A stretch of 64,000 nt of DNA from Bradysia coprophila. Lineage: Eukaryota > Arthropoda > Insecta > Diptera > Sciaridae. This document shows, one piece after another, positions 46,524 to 56,237 of the stretch. The stretch spans positions 1,674,001-1,738,000 of the forward strand of contig NW_023503374.1 in the NCBI RefSeq assembly GCF_014529535.1, given 5' to 3'. Every line of letters starts with the position of its first letter. The stretch's first letter is position 1. A program made the position numbers and the translations under genes. The notes under the pieces were generated by a model. That model did not search any database, was not told the origin of the DNA, and worked only from the letters and a program-made list of their open reading frames with translations.

Positions 46524-47370
46524 GATCAGATAGTGGTTCCAAGTCTAATGCAGCTCTTAGTTGATTTACGTGTGCCGAGTCAGTAATACGTATCACTTTG
46601 GAATTCTTTTTGAAACGACCCAGAACTTGCCCGTTGCAAGACCAGACGAATTTGTAGTTTCCTTGGCTTCTTAATGAGCGTGCTTTGAACAAGAGCTCCT
46701 GGTTGGTGCGGGTTAGCTCTTCCGTGACGAGAATTGGACGAGAAGTTCCACCTTTAATTCCAACGTCGATTTGACTGATTGTTTTCTTCACACGACGGAC
46801 TTGAAGAAATTTTCTTTTCGTATCCACTGATTGAAACTGTACTCGTATCGGCTTCGGCGATTTGCTTTTCTTTGCACTGTTTGAGTTGATAACTTTAATG
46901 CTGACCGGCTCAAATTCAGCAACGTCACTCCCTCCAATATGATTTCTTAAACCAGAAAAAATTTCTTTTAGCTCCGATTCAGCAGTATCTGCAGTTACTT
47001 CAGCTCCTCTGATGACAATGTTGCAATTTAAGAGGTCCTGATCAGGGTCCTGACGGATGTCAGCTAGGCGTTGGCTGGATTTCAATTGCTGGATGGCTTC
47101 CTTAGTTTCTGGTAGTTCACGCTGAACGGTTGAAGACAGGTTGGATACCTCAGTTCTCAAATCAGCTATTGCGAGTCGCAGACCTTCGTTTTCTGATTTC
47201 AGTTGTTTTTGACACTCTTCCGATTCCGTGAACTTCAATTGTATTTCAGTCAGTTCGAGTACAACGTACTGAAGTCTCAGGTTCTCCTCCTTTAGCTGAT
47301 CGTATAAGCCAACGATTTCTGTAATCTTGCTTTCAAATTGTGCGATTTTCTCAGACAAAAAAAAATCCAT
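46471..47370 (-). CDS. LINE ORF1 protein
   Basis: A 299-residue frame starts at the ATG at 47370 (MDFFLSEKIAQFESK); since that ATG lies at the insertion border, the original start may have been lost. The N-terminal third is heptad-like and rich in Leu/Glu (YDQLKEENLRLQYVV; ECQKQLKSENEGLRL), predicting a coiled coil for oligomerisation. The middle (CNIVIRGAEV, PIRVQFQSVDTKRKFL) resembles the RRM-like RNA-binding core of LINE ORF1 proteins. No CCHC knuckles are visible, unlike typical jockey Gag. It would coat element RNA. The frame is intact. Confidence 0.85.
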   Translation of the reverse strand: MDFFLSEKIAQFESKITEIVGLYDQLKEENLRLQYVVLELTEIQLKFTESEECQKQLKSENEGLRLAIADLRTEVSNLSSTVQRELPETKEAIQQLKSSQRLADIRQDPDQDLLNCNIVIRGAEVTADTAESELKEIFSGLRNHIGGSDVAEFEPVSIKVINSNSAKKSKSPKPIRVQFQSVDTKRKFLQVRRVKKTISQIDVGIKGGTSRPILVTEELTRTNQELLFKARSLRSQGNYKFVWSCNGQVLGRFKKNSKVIRITDSAHVNQLRAALDLEPLSDHGRHNSGASIQSSENSS

Positions 47371-50177
47371 ATGAGGGTACATGAGCGTGCTACTGTTTAT
47401 AGCAACGTGTCTTCGAAAGAAAAGGATGAATTGCTTCATCCTTCTGTTGAGGTTAATGTTTCAGATGTTTTAGGTGAGTTTGGCTTGTTGCTCAATCAGT
47501 GTAGATTGTCAGTGCCGTTGACTCGTGTGATACAGAAGTCGGTTAGGATTGTAACTTGTCAGGAGCTCACGCGTGTTATTAAGGATTTAGTTAGAAAGAA
47601 CGACCTTGGTTCTTGGATGAAACTGATGGCTTTTCCATATATCGTTCTTAGTAGTAAGTCTAAAGGGAATGATGGCATAAATGTTATCAGGAAGAATTTA
47701 GTTGCTTTTGCAGAGTGTACTGATGTTAACCAGGCTCTGTCTAAAGTTTTAGAAACTAAGGGGATGCCTTTTAGTTTTAAGGTTGTTGACGAGGAGAGTG
47801 CGGTGGTTAAGGCTGCGACTAGGGAAGTGAGTGAGGAAGATATTAGGGGTGCATTAAGAGTTTTGTGCTCAAATGAGTCAGTGGCTCCGCAGACTGTTGA
47901 GACTGCTGCTAAGCTTCAGACTAAACACCCAGTAGATGAAGGTGGTACTTTCGAAGAGGTAAAAATAGACTTCGAGATATCACCGACTGAGGTAGGAGAT
48001 GTAGTTAAGGCTATTAGGAGTTTCCCTTTGAGTTCGTCAGGAGGGATAGGGGGCTTGAGACCAAGGCACTTGAAAGATTTGACATCTTTTACTTGTGGTG
48101 ATTCAGCTAATGAATTGCTTAAAGCCGTGTCTTCGTTGATAGATATTATTAGATCAGGTCGAGTACAAAAGGATGTTTTAAAGGTTTTCTTTGGTGCATT
48201 GTTAACTGCTCTTAATAAAGGAGAGAACGATGTAAGACCAATTGCTGTGGGCTTAGTTTGGAGGCGTATTGCAGGGAAGATTTCGAATTATAAGATTAGG
48301 GAACAGTTAGTGAGTAAACTGAAACCTTTTCAGTTTGGATTTGGGATTAAAGGAGGAGCTGAAGCTTTAGTTCACGCTGTGCGTGTATTTGTAAAATGAA
48401 GCATAATAAGCCAATGGCTCTTGTTAAGTTTGACTTTGAGAATGCATTTAATATGCTTTTTAGGAAGTTTATGTTAGGAGAGGTTAAAGATATTTGCCCG
48501 GAGTTGTTTCCCTTGTTGCAACAAGCATATCGGCTTGTTTCGAATCTTTATTTCGCTGATAATCCCTTGTTGTCTCAAAGAGGCTATCAGCAGGGAGACC
48601 CGTTGGGTCCTACAGGTTTCTGTATAGGTATAATGCGAATGACGCATTCCCTTTTGTCTCGATTTAATGGCTGGTATTTAGACGATGGTACTATAGGTGA
48701 TGAATTATCGACTGTTTTAGTTGATATTCAGAAAGTATTGTCATTTTATGACGTTTCAGGACTACGCCTGAATACGAAGAAATGTGAAGTTTTCTTTATC
48801 AATGCGACCCCTGATGAAGAAGCTCATATGTATGCTGATATATCAGCTTTGTTACCAGGTATTAAGAAGGTTGATGAATCTTCCTTAGAACTGTTCGGTA
48901 CGCCGATATTTGAGACAGGTTTAGAGAGGATGTTGTCTTCTAAGACCAAATCAGTTAAGTTGATGTGTGACCGACTTAAACTGATGGATGTCCATCCTGC
49001 TTTGTGTGTTTTTAAGAAGTCGTTGAGTGGTTGTAGATTTAATTACTTGATGCGTACTTCTAGAGCGTACTTGTTACCCGATCATCTTAGATCTGTTGAT
49101 GAGATGTTTCGGTCGACATTGGAGGCTATTGCGAATACGAGAATAGAAGGTTTGTCGTGGGATCAGGCATCTCTCCCTTTGTCTTGTGGTGGTATAGGTA
49201 TTAGGAGAGTTGAGGATTTGACAGTGCCAGCCTATTTATCATCTGTTTATTCGTCGTCAGAATTATGTGGTGTCATACTCCAAAAGTTTAACTTAAAAAT
49301 AATTAATGATCAGATTTTACAATTAATCGATGAAATTCCACGTAATTTTGTTCCAGAAACTGATACGCTTAAAAAAGAACAAAGGAATTGGGATCTTCCG
49401 AAGATCAAACATCAATTCGATGAGTTATTTGAAAATGGTGATCTTAAGATTCGTACCCGATTACTTGCGTCATCAACTAAAGAATCTTCAAAGTGGCTGC
49501 AAGTGATCCCATCGAGTCAATTAGGATTGTTATTGGATAACAACTCTGCCAGAATTGCTGTTGGACTTAGAGTGGGTTCACAATTATGTGAGGAACACAA
49601 ATGTATATGCGGTAAAATGGTAGAGAGAGATGGTTTACATGGTCTATCATGCGCTAAATGCGCAGAAGGAAAATTAGCTAGACATGATATTATGAATAAC
49701 ATCTTCGCTCATGCTTTCTCTAGTGCAGGTGTCACAAATATTATACAGCCCCCAGGTGTTTCAAGAGATGATGGTAAAAGACCAGACGGCATGACGTTGA
49801 TACCGTGGAGTCATGGTAAATCACTCTAGTGGGATGTGACTGTGAGGGATACTATGGCTGCTTCTTATATTAATGATTCTTCAAAGAAAGCTCGCACAAT
49901 CGCAAACAAAGCTGAGGGACATAAGCATAACCATTATATTTCTCTAAAACAAAATTATTTATTAACACCACTCGCCTTCGAGACTCTAGGTTGTATGGGC
50001 CCAGAAACGAAGAAATTCGTAGACAAATTGGGTTCCTTAATGAAAAAAGCAACTGGTGATGCTAAATCGAAAGACTATCTTTTACAAAGAATCTCAATCG
50101 CGATACAACGTGGAAATGCCGCTTGCATTTTGGGAACATTGGGGAAAAAGAAGATTGATGATTTTTATTTATTGTAA
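47359..50177 (+). pseudogene. Retroelement RT plus R2-type restriction-like endonuclease (decayed)
   Basis: Coding resumes right of the LINE with IHMRVHERATV, the second half of the split C2H2 finger. RT motifs follow: DVRPIAVGLVWRR, FDFENAFNML (48428-48457), GYQQGDPLGP and WYLDDGTIGD. The C-terminus has CICGK...GLHGLSC, then LARHDIMNNI, GKRPDG and WDVTV, matching the zinc knuckle and PD-(D/E)xK nuclease arrangement of R2-type elements (compare R..RH, KPDLV and IDTQVV in silkworm R2). Defects: a one-nucleotide frame break at about 48395, just before RT motif A, and a TAG at 49827-49829 immediately before WDVTV, in the nuclease core. The frame ends at 50177. Confidence 0.85.
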
Positions 50178-50319
50178 TTTTATTTTATATGAAAAGATCG
50201 ACTTTTTACTGGCTGCGCCACTATTGTGAGCAGTCTTTTTTGTCGCAAATATTTATTTATATTAAAATGACAGGCATTGTTGTAATGTTTTTGTTTTGTT
50301 TTTCGTCTCATTGTGATCC

Positions 50320-50488
50320 TTAGGGCACAGAAAACGTAGTTCGTGACTCGTGACGAAAGCAGAATTTTTTCAGGACACGTCTTAAGCTTGTCCTACTCGG
50401 CTTCGCCTCGTTACGACAAGCTTAAGACTAGTCCTGAAAAATTCTGCTTTTCGTCACTTGTGACGAAAAATACTATTTGGTCACCCTA
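50320..50488. repeat. Foldback element of about 170 bp
   Basis: The arms carry GTGACGAAAGCAGAATTTTTTC and its complement, plus GTCTTAAGCTTGTC/GACAAGCTTAAGAC, around a CTCGGCTTCGCCTCG loop. The outer ends TTAGGGCAC and TCACCCTAG also pair weakly. Confidence 0.8.
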
Positions 50489-50658
50489 GTGCAGACTATT
50501 TTTTCATGATTTCTGGCGTGAAAACATAATTACTTCGAGGATTTTTTTTGTTGCAAATGACTCAGGAGGGTCACCTGATTCACTAAATCTGTATACCCTC
50601 CACAATTCGCCGATGGCTTGTTTTTAAGTTGTTCGAAGATTTGGCAAATTGACTCTTA

Positions 50659-50797
50659 AGGGGCCATTCACAAATTATGCACTCACCTAAGGGGGGGTGG
50701 GTCAGAAATTAGACATTTTTATATGAAAAACGCGTGCGAAACGGGGGGGGGTCAAAAATTACACGTCCACCGCGTGCGTAATTTATGGATGGCCCCT
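50659..50797. mobile_element. 139-bp MITE, copy A
   Basis: The ends are AGGGGCCATTCACAAATTA and TAATTTATGGATGGCCCCT, with G-rich runs inside (AAGGGGGGGTGGG and ACGGGGGGGGG). The same sequence occurs in reverse orientation at 53012-53151. The flanks CTTA/AAGT do not settle the target duplication. Confidence 0.85.
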
Positions 50798-51441
50798 AAG
50801 TGTAAATTTTAGACTCAGTTTTTCTACTCGAATAATTCCTTGCACAGGGCAGGTCTGACCAAATTATAACTCGATTTGATTACCCGAAGCAATATTCTCA
50901 AAGCTAACAAAACTAAATGAATTTTATATCACTGGAGGGTACGCAAAATATGCCCATTTTAGACTTAAGTTCAGGAACAGGCCCTTTACTTTTTGCCTAC
51001 CAAATCAAATGTAACAAACTGACGACAACTCAAAAGGTATTTTCAGGTATTGAGCAACCGGAAAGGCGTGGAAGAAAGAAATGTAAATTGATAAGTCGAA
51101 CGATGGATTAAATTATTAAATCAATGGCAGGAACAAAAATATGGCTAATGTGGGTTTAGAGTACGAATGGCGATCAAAAAAAGTGAACGAATAAATTTAC
51201 ACACCGTTGTCGCGTATAGAGAATTTTTAGACCCGTACGAAGTACTGGGGTCTTATAGGTTTACGCATACGTTTGTAACACGTCGAATTGGACACCTGAG
51301 TAAGGGGAAACCTATTGTGGTTGTACATAGATGTCAAGTCAGCGAAAAAAAAAATGTCCGTCTGTCCGTCTGTCTGCACGATAACTTGAGTAAAACACAT
51401 CCGATTTCTAAAATTCTTTTTTTTCCCCGTTTGGTATTATC

Positions 51442-52455
51442 AACATAGCTAACGCCGACCCGTACGAAACACCTATTCGTATCAAAAGCCTTTACTGTGA
51501 AACTCTTCATTTCTTTTACTTCATTCTCTACTGAAAAGCTATTCGCCCTTTAAAATCACTTACATTATCTTTCTTTGCCTTGTTAGCATATACAAATAAA
51601 TTGCCGGAGGCAATATAGACAGCCCCGTACGAAGGCAACTTTCATAAATTCCTATTTAAACAGCTATATACCGTAATATTTACCTATATTTTCCTAAAAA
51701 TAAACATTTCACAGATGAATATGCTATTATATAGCTCTATATGCCTGTATATAGCTCAATATAGGTGAATATAGGTATATATAGATGTCCATATATGGAA
51801 TGCCTGAAACACCCCACACACATAACAAATTATTACCATGTTAACAGAAACTCTCTAAGTATCATTTTTCCCAAGATATATCACTTTTATTAAAATCCAA
51901 TATGGCCGCCGGCAGCCATTTTGTTAGGAGACCGGAAATAGTACCGACGCTATACATTCGTTAATACCTTTCAAACAAAAAAAATTCATGAAATTCGGTC
52001 AAAATTTACTCGAGATATTGACAAAATACTCCACGTTCACTGTACGGCCGAGTAGCCAGATAAGAGCTCACTCCAAGAGACCTAGCTCACGCTCAGGCAT
52101 TCCATATATGGACATCTATATATACCCATATACAGCTATATTGAGCTATATACAGGCATATAGAGCTATATTACAGCATATTCATCTGTGAAATGTTTAT
52201 TTATATGTAAATATAGCGGTATATAGCTGTTTAAATAGGAATTTATGAAAGTTGACTTCGTACGGGGCTGTCTATATTGCCTCCGGCAATTTATTTGTGT
52301 ATGATAACAAGAAAAAGACTGGGTAATGTAAGCAAAAATTACCTAACATCTAACATAGCTTTTCAGTAGAGAATGAAGTAAAAGAAATGAAGAGTTTTAC
52401 AGTAAAGGCTTTTGATACGAATAGGTGTTTCGTACGGGTCGGAGTTAGCTATGTT
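51442..52455. mobile_element. Long foldback element with about 365-bp arms
   Basis: The left arm 51442-51807 and right arm 52093-52455 are inverted copies, for example ACCCGTACGAAACACC, TTGCCGGAGGCAATATAGAC and CCATATATGGAATGCCTG with their complements. The arms contain internal TATAGCTATAT-like repeats. The 285-bp loop is noncoding; a diverged copy of it lies at 53261-53456. Confidence 0.88.
51891..52090 (+). repeat. Loop sequence repeated at 53261-53456
   Basis: TAAAATCCAA-ATGGC, CCATTTTGTTAGG, GTCAAA-TTTAC, CTCGAGA-AT-GACAAAA and AACCTAGCTC-type blocks recur in the same order at 53261-53456, in the same orientation. There the foldback arms are absent, so the loop sequence also exists independently. 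Confidence 0.7.
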
Positions 52456-53011
52456 TTCAACGTATCTTTGGGCGTTCGTTGTTCTATGTAGATAGGAGTT
52501 TAAGTGGACGTGAGTTTATATCGAAGAATAAAAATTAATTTCTGTCTTCTCACGTTTGACTGTTAATTGTTGACTTGCTTTACATTACATCGCCCATTTC
52601 AGCTAGACAAAAAAGGGGTCAAAAAGTAATAATGTCGCGATATCGCGATGTTATAAACATTTTATTTTGTATCAAATACCCAAGTGAATCCTGTATCCAT
52701 TTCAACACATTCATGACAAAAAAAGTTTTATCGACCGATTATGCAGCAATGAACTCAAAGCGTGTACATAGAACCGCAGAAAATATTTAATTATTTACGA
52801 TAATCTCAATGATAATCCTGACATTTCACTAAAGTGCGAGTACGTGCGACCAATATTTATGAGCATTTCATATGGAATGCAATTTCATGTTTCGACGAGG
52901 GTGATGATTATAGAAACAAAATGAAAATTTTTCACTGATTCGTTTAACGATTCGATAACGATATCCCAAAACTGCTACAATTCAATTGGATGTCTTGCAG
53001 CCAAACAACTT

Positions 53012-53151
53012 AGGGGCCATCCATAAATTACGCACGCGGTGGACGTGTAATTTTTGACCCCCCCCCCCCGTTTCGCACGCGTTTTTCATATAAAAATGTC
53101 TAATTTCTGACCCCCCCCCTTAGGTGAGTGCGTAATTTGTGAATGGCCCCT
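53012..53151. mobile_element. 140-bp MITE, copy B (inverted relative to copy A)
   Basis: It begins AGGGGCCATCCATAAATTAC and ends AATTTGTGAATGGCCCCT, with C-rich runs. It is the reverse complement of copy A at 50659-50797 with few differences. Confidence 0.85.
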
Positions 53152-53260
53152 TAATGAAAAATAGCTAGTTTTCGAGAAAAGTCTTGTAAATTGAAACTAC
53201 CTCAAAATCTTCCAATTGAAATTTATCTTCTCCCTATCACCCACTAAAATTGCTTACTAT

Positions 53261-53456
53261 TAAAATCCAAGATGGCGGCTGACGACCATTTTGTTAGGGC
53301 ACTGAAAACAGAACCGCCGCTTTATGGTGTTCAATAAATTTCAAAAATCTTGAAAATCAGTCAAAGTTTACCTTACTCGAGACATAGACAAAAAACACCA
53401 CATTCACAACATGACAGAGTAGCCCGATATCCGAGTATCCAAGGAACCTAGCTCGC
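53261..53456 (+). repeat. Second copy of the foldback loop sequence
   Basis: A diverged direct copy of 51891-52090 without the foldback arms. Confidence 0.7.
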
Positions 53457-53781
53457 AATCTGCTGAACCGAATTGTATGAGCTTCTTTTCCCAGGTTTTT
53501 ATGGTAATTATCCCTATCTAATACAGCAAAGACCGTCCGAACCCGTTCAAATTTGCTCTACCTATATGTAAATAAACGATTGGCGTCATACTATGCTTCA
53601 GCGGCTACCTCCAGTCGGATACACCGATTGCCGTTGAAAACGAGATGCGACTTTACAATGCTGGCGGACCAGACAAATTTATTTTCTTTTCAGATGGTAG
53701 AAAAGCGAACGGTGGAAAATTAGAAGTGAAACTTAGAATAAAAATCTGATTGTCTTTCCATCTCCTTACAACACGATGTTT

Positions 53782-54122
53782 CTAGGTTTTGGCTCTCTTT
53801 TTCTGTGGCTCGTCGTTGTCTGGAATTTCTTGAGTTGGTGAATCAGTTGGTTCACTTGAACCTATGTCCGATATTGCTGACTGCTCAAACATATAGGTGT
53901 TAACCGATTCCAGCACTGTTTTGACTTCACTACATCTAAAAGAACAATTTTTTTTACAAATAAAATAATGTTACCCAAAGTAAAGAAGTCATACATTGTC
54001 TTATTAATCGCACGCCATAACAAAGAAACAATGCAATCCCCAAGACAATCTAGCGTTGGAGTTCGAAGCTCATAGTTCGCGTAATTATTGTTTCTGTTCT
54101 CAACCGGTAATAAAGTGTCCAT
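53782..54122 (-). CDS. Candidate two-exon gene for a 93-residue protein
   Basis: Exon 54122-53995 starts MDTLLPVENRNNN. A 59-nt intron (GTATGA...CTTTTAG) is followed by exon 53935-53782, which ends QKKRAKT-stop. The phases agree and 282 nt give 93 residues. The first half looks helical and hydrophobic (LDCLGDCIVSLLWRAI); the tail is acidic/Ser-rich and ends in a basic PQKKRAKT nuclear-signal-like motif. I do not recognise it. A 103-bp MITE sits only 10 bp upstream of the ATG. It could instead be the end of a larger gene, with an upstream exon that I did not find. Confidence 0.45.
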
Positions 54123-54131
54123 TCCACTCAA

Positions 54132-54234
54132 CAAAAAGTACTCCGTGAGAGAGCCGTTAGAGAGTGAACTGTCAAATAAACAAAGAAAAAATTGAAAAAA
54201 TTCAATTTTGTCTCTCACATGGAGTACTTTTTTG
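54132..54234. mobile_element. 103-bp MITE
   Basis: The ends AAAAAGTACTCCGTGAGAGA and TCTCTCACATGGAGTACTTTT are inverted repeats. The AT-rich interior is too short to code. It abuts the start of the 93-residue candidate gene. Confidence 0.75.
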
Positions 54235-54271
54235 GTAAGAGGAAACTAGACATAACGCTTCTAACTTAACA

Positions 54272-54954
54272 ATGACCTCCATATTTTCCCTTAAAAGAAG
54301 TAAACACAGTAAAAAGCATCTAAATAACTATTCCATTTCTTTGGTAGAACAGAATAATGTCCTTCCATTCCTGGATGTCTTAGTCATCAACAACAACTCT
54401 AACATAGAATTCGACATTTACAGAAAGCCGACGTTTACTGGTAGAATCATCACGAGTGATTCATTCCACAATTATAGACACAAAATGGCTGCTCTGAAAT
54501 AGGCAAGATCAATGGATACCCGAGAAGCACTGTTAGTAACATCATAAAGCGACATGAACTCAACAAACAACGGATGGATGCGTCAATACTGTTTACGAAA
54601 GTAAAAGACGAGGAAACGAAACGCGTAGTTCTGCCGTATTTTCATCATACCACCGATGAATTATACCGCATTTATCGTGATTGTGGATTCCAAGCAGTGA
54701 ATAAGAATTCTTACAGCGTACAGAAACTAATAGGTAGTGCCAAGGACAAAATTCCTGATTTGCTGAAATCTGGAATATACGAGATTGGATGTCAATCTGG
54801 ATGTGATTACAAATACTTAGGAAAGACTGAACGAAACCCCACGATTCGTTACAATGAGCATGACTACTGCTATGCGAAATGTGATATGAAAAGTGTCAGA
54901 CGCAGCAAAAAATCAAGTAAAAGCAAAAACGTAACCAGAAGAAAATCAAACTAA
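54272..54954 (+). pseudogene. Penelope-like element fragment with GIY-YIG endonuclease
   Basis: The first frame (54272-54502) has the RT-terminal motif of Penelope-like elements, LPFLDVLVINNN..., followed by DIYRKPTFTGR. After stops, a second frame (54574-54954) has SGIYEIGC..GC and YKYLGKTERNPTIRYNEH, the GIY-YIG nuclease with its Cys pair and Arg. In functional relatives this enzyme nicks target DNA for priming. Only the 3' end of the element is present, the two frames are separated by a frameshift and stop codons, and RT motifs A-C are missing, so the copy is dead. Its last codons are repeated at 56238 onward. Confidence 0.85.
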
Positions 54955-55410
54955 CAAAAAGTACGAAAGAATCTCACCATTTTTCAAACAAACTGCATTC
55001 ATCCAAGCCACATCCATCCAAATTGAATTCATCCAAATTGCACTTATCCAAATTCCATTTCCAAAAACACCAAATGTACTTTACGACACGAAAACTCATT
55101 CCATCACAGGCAACTCCGTTTTGCACGAAAGTGTTGCGTATATCGAGGATAACTCCGTTCGTATCGAAAATTAGTGAACGCTAAGGATGAACTAGTAACA
55201 GTACAGCAAGGGTGCAGTTAACTAAAGACTTTGGTAAGGGTACAGTTAAGGGTGCAGTTAACTAAAGACATTGGTAAGAGTACAGTTAACTAAAGATATC
55301 GGTAAGAGTACAGTTGACTAAAGACACTGGGAGAGTCAATCGGAAAGGGCTTTCTAGCAATGGCATCCTAGCAAGGGCAAGGGCATTCTAGCAATGGCAT
55401 CCTAGCAAGG
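54897..55410 (+). repeat. Direct repeat, copy 1 (514 bp)
   Basis: 54897-55410 and 56238-56751 are nearly identical (I count only a few substitutions) and in the same orientation, 1341 bp apart. Copy 1 starts within the last codons of the Penelope-like frame. Inside are short tandem arrays: TAAGAGTACAGTTAACTAAAGA units (about 28 bp) and GCATTCTAGCAATGGCATCC units (about 34 bp, extending to 55443). Confidence 0.93.
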
Positions 55411-56237
55411 GCAAGGGCATTCTAGCAATGGCATCCTAGTAAGGTTACAGTCCATGAAAGACATCTGCATTCTAGTGAACATCAGTAAGGGTACAGTTAA
55501 TTAGAGACATCGGTAAGTGGAAATTCAACCTGACATACAGACAAATCACCTCAGGTCGATACAATCGGATACATCCTCGATAGCCAACGCACTTCATTCC
55601 AGAAAAACTCCAATCGCCAATGTAATGAAGCTGATACCAACGGATACGGCATCTCTTGACTTTGATCCATCTCTCACGCCATCTCTTGACTTTAATCCAT
55701 TTCTCACGCAGTGACAAGATAAAGATAAAACTAAACATGAGTGCCAGGGCACCGTTCATCTACAAAGCGGATGAAATCGCAAACAATTCATTCTTTGTTA
55801 TTTGTACTAAGGGGGACAGACATTTCATTCAATCGTTGAGTGAATATCCTGTGTAGATCAAGCGTTGCATCCTTATACAGGACGTTTGGGATCACTAGAA
55901 ATACCCCCAGCTGAAATGCCTATAGACGAATTGCTAAAACACAACGAAACATAATAATAGAAAAGAAAACAAACAGAACTTTTGCTCTTCCCTACCCACT
56001 CATGGTTCACGTAAAGTGATTTCAACAAAGACGACATAGCTGTTTCGACCTCAGGATTCAGTGGCGGTCTGAGGATAGCGTGATCTATCCATCATCAGTT
56101 GTTTCCACTGATCCCTTCCCAAGACAGCGACAGTAAAACTTTCGATTGAACAAGTGTTTGAAAATTTACTTAGAGAATTATTCATCAACTGATGGAAATA
56201 CGGGTAAATTTAGAACGCTGCTAAGAAATTCAAAACC

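Larger units (their letters stand above)
43341..47370 (-). mobile_element. Non-LTR retrotransposon (LINE, jockey/CR1-like), nearly full length
   Basis: The minus-strand element has ORF1 (46471-47370) and ORF2 (43591-46523, frameshifted). A short 3' untranslated region carries AATAAA at 43358-43363 and a 10-nt A tail at 43341-43350, read as T on the plus strand. It is inserted in the C2H2 finger of the plus-strand retroelement. Its 5' end lies at about 47355-47370, where a run of A obscures the junction and any target duplication. The 5' untranslated region seems missing, so mild 5' truncation is likely. Confidence 0.93.
42928..50177 (+). mobile_element. RT element with zinc fingers and R2-type endonuclease, split by a LINE
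   Basis: One plus-strand retroelement is recognisable on both sides of a minus-strand LINE (43341-47370). The left part carries a PHD-like finger and the first half of a C2H2 finger. The right part carries the second half, a reverse transcriptase and a restriction-like endonuclease domain. The outer ends were not resolved: I found no poly(A), TIR or target duplication, and noncoding ends may extend to about 42900 and 50300. R2-clade elements share N-terminal fingers and the C-terminal endonuclease, but the YLDDG motif and PHD-like finger are unlike classical R2, so I do not assign a clade. Confidence 0.85.
50178..53781. other. Repeat-dominated interval
   Basis: I see no gene. It holds a short foldback (50320-50488), a MITE pair in opposite orientation (50659-50797 and 53012-53151), and a long foldback element (51442-52455) whose loop is repeated at 53261-53456. 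Open stretches at 50917-51111 and 51167-51448 are not convincing genes. The latter includes a GTCCGTCTGTCCGTCTGTCT tract common in noncoding transposon DNA. Confidence 0.6.

Noticed and set aside
51167..51448. 93-codon frame upstream of the foldback arm
   Set aside because: It runs through a GTCCGTCTGTCCGTCTG simple repeat and transposon-like DNA; no domain.
53575..53750. Open stretch of about 57 codons without a Met (…GYLQSDTPIAVENEM…)
   Set aside because: Looks mildly protein-like, but has no start and no clear splice partners, and lies between repeats; too weak to list.
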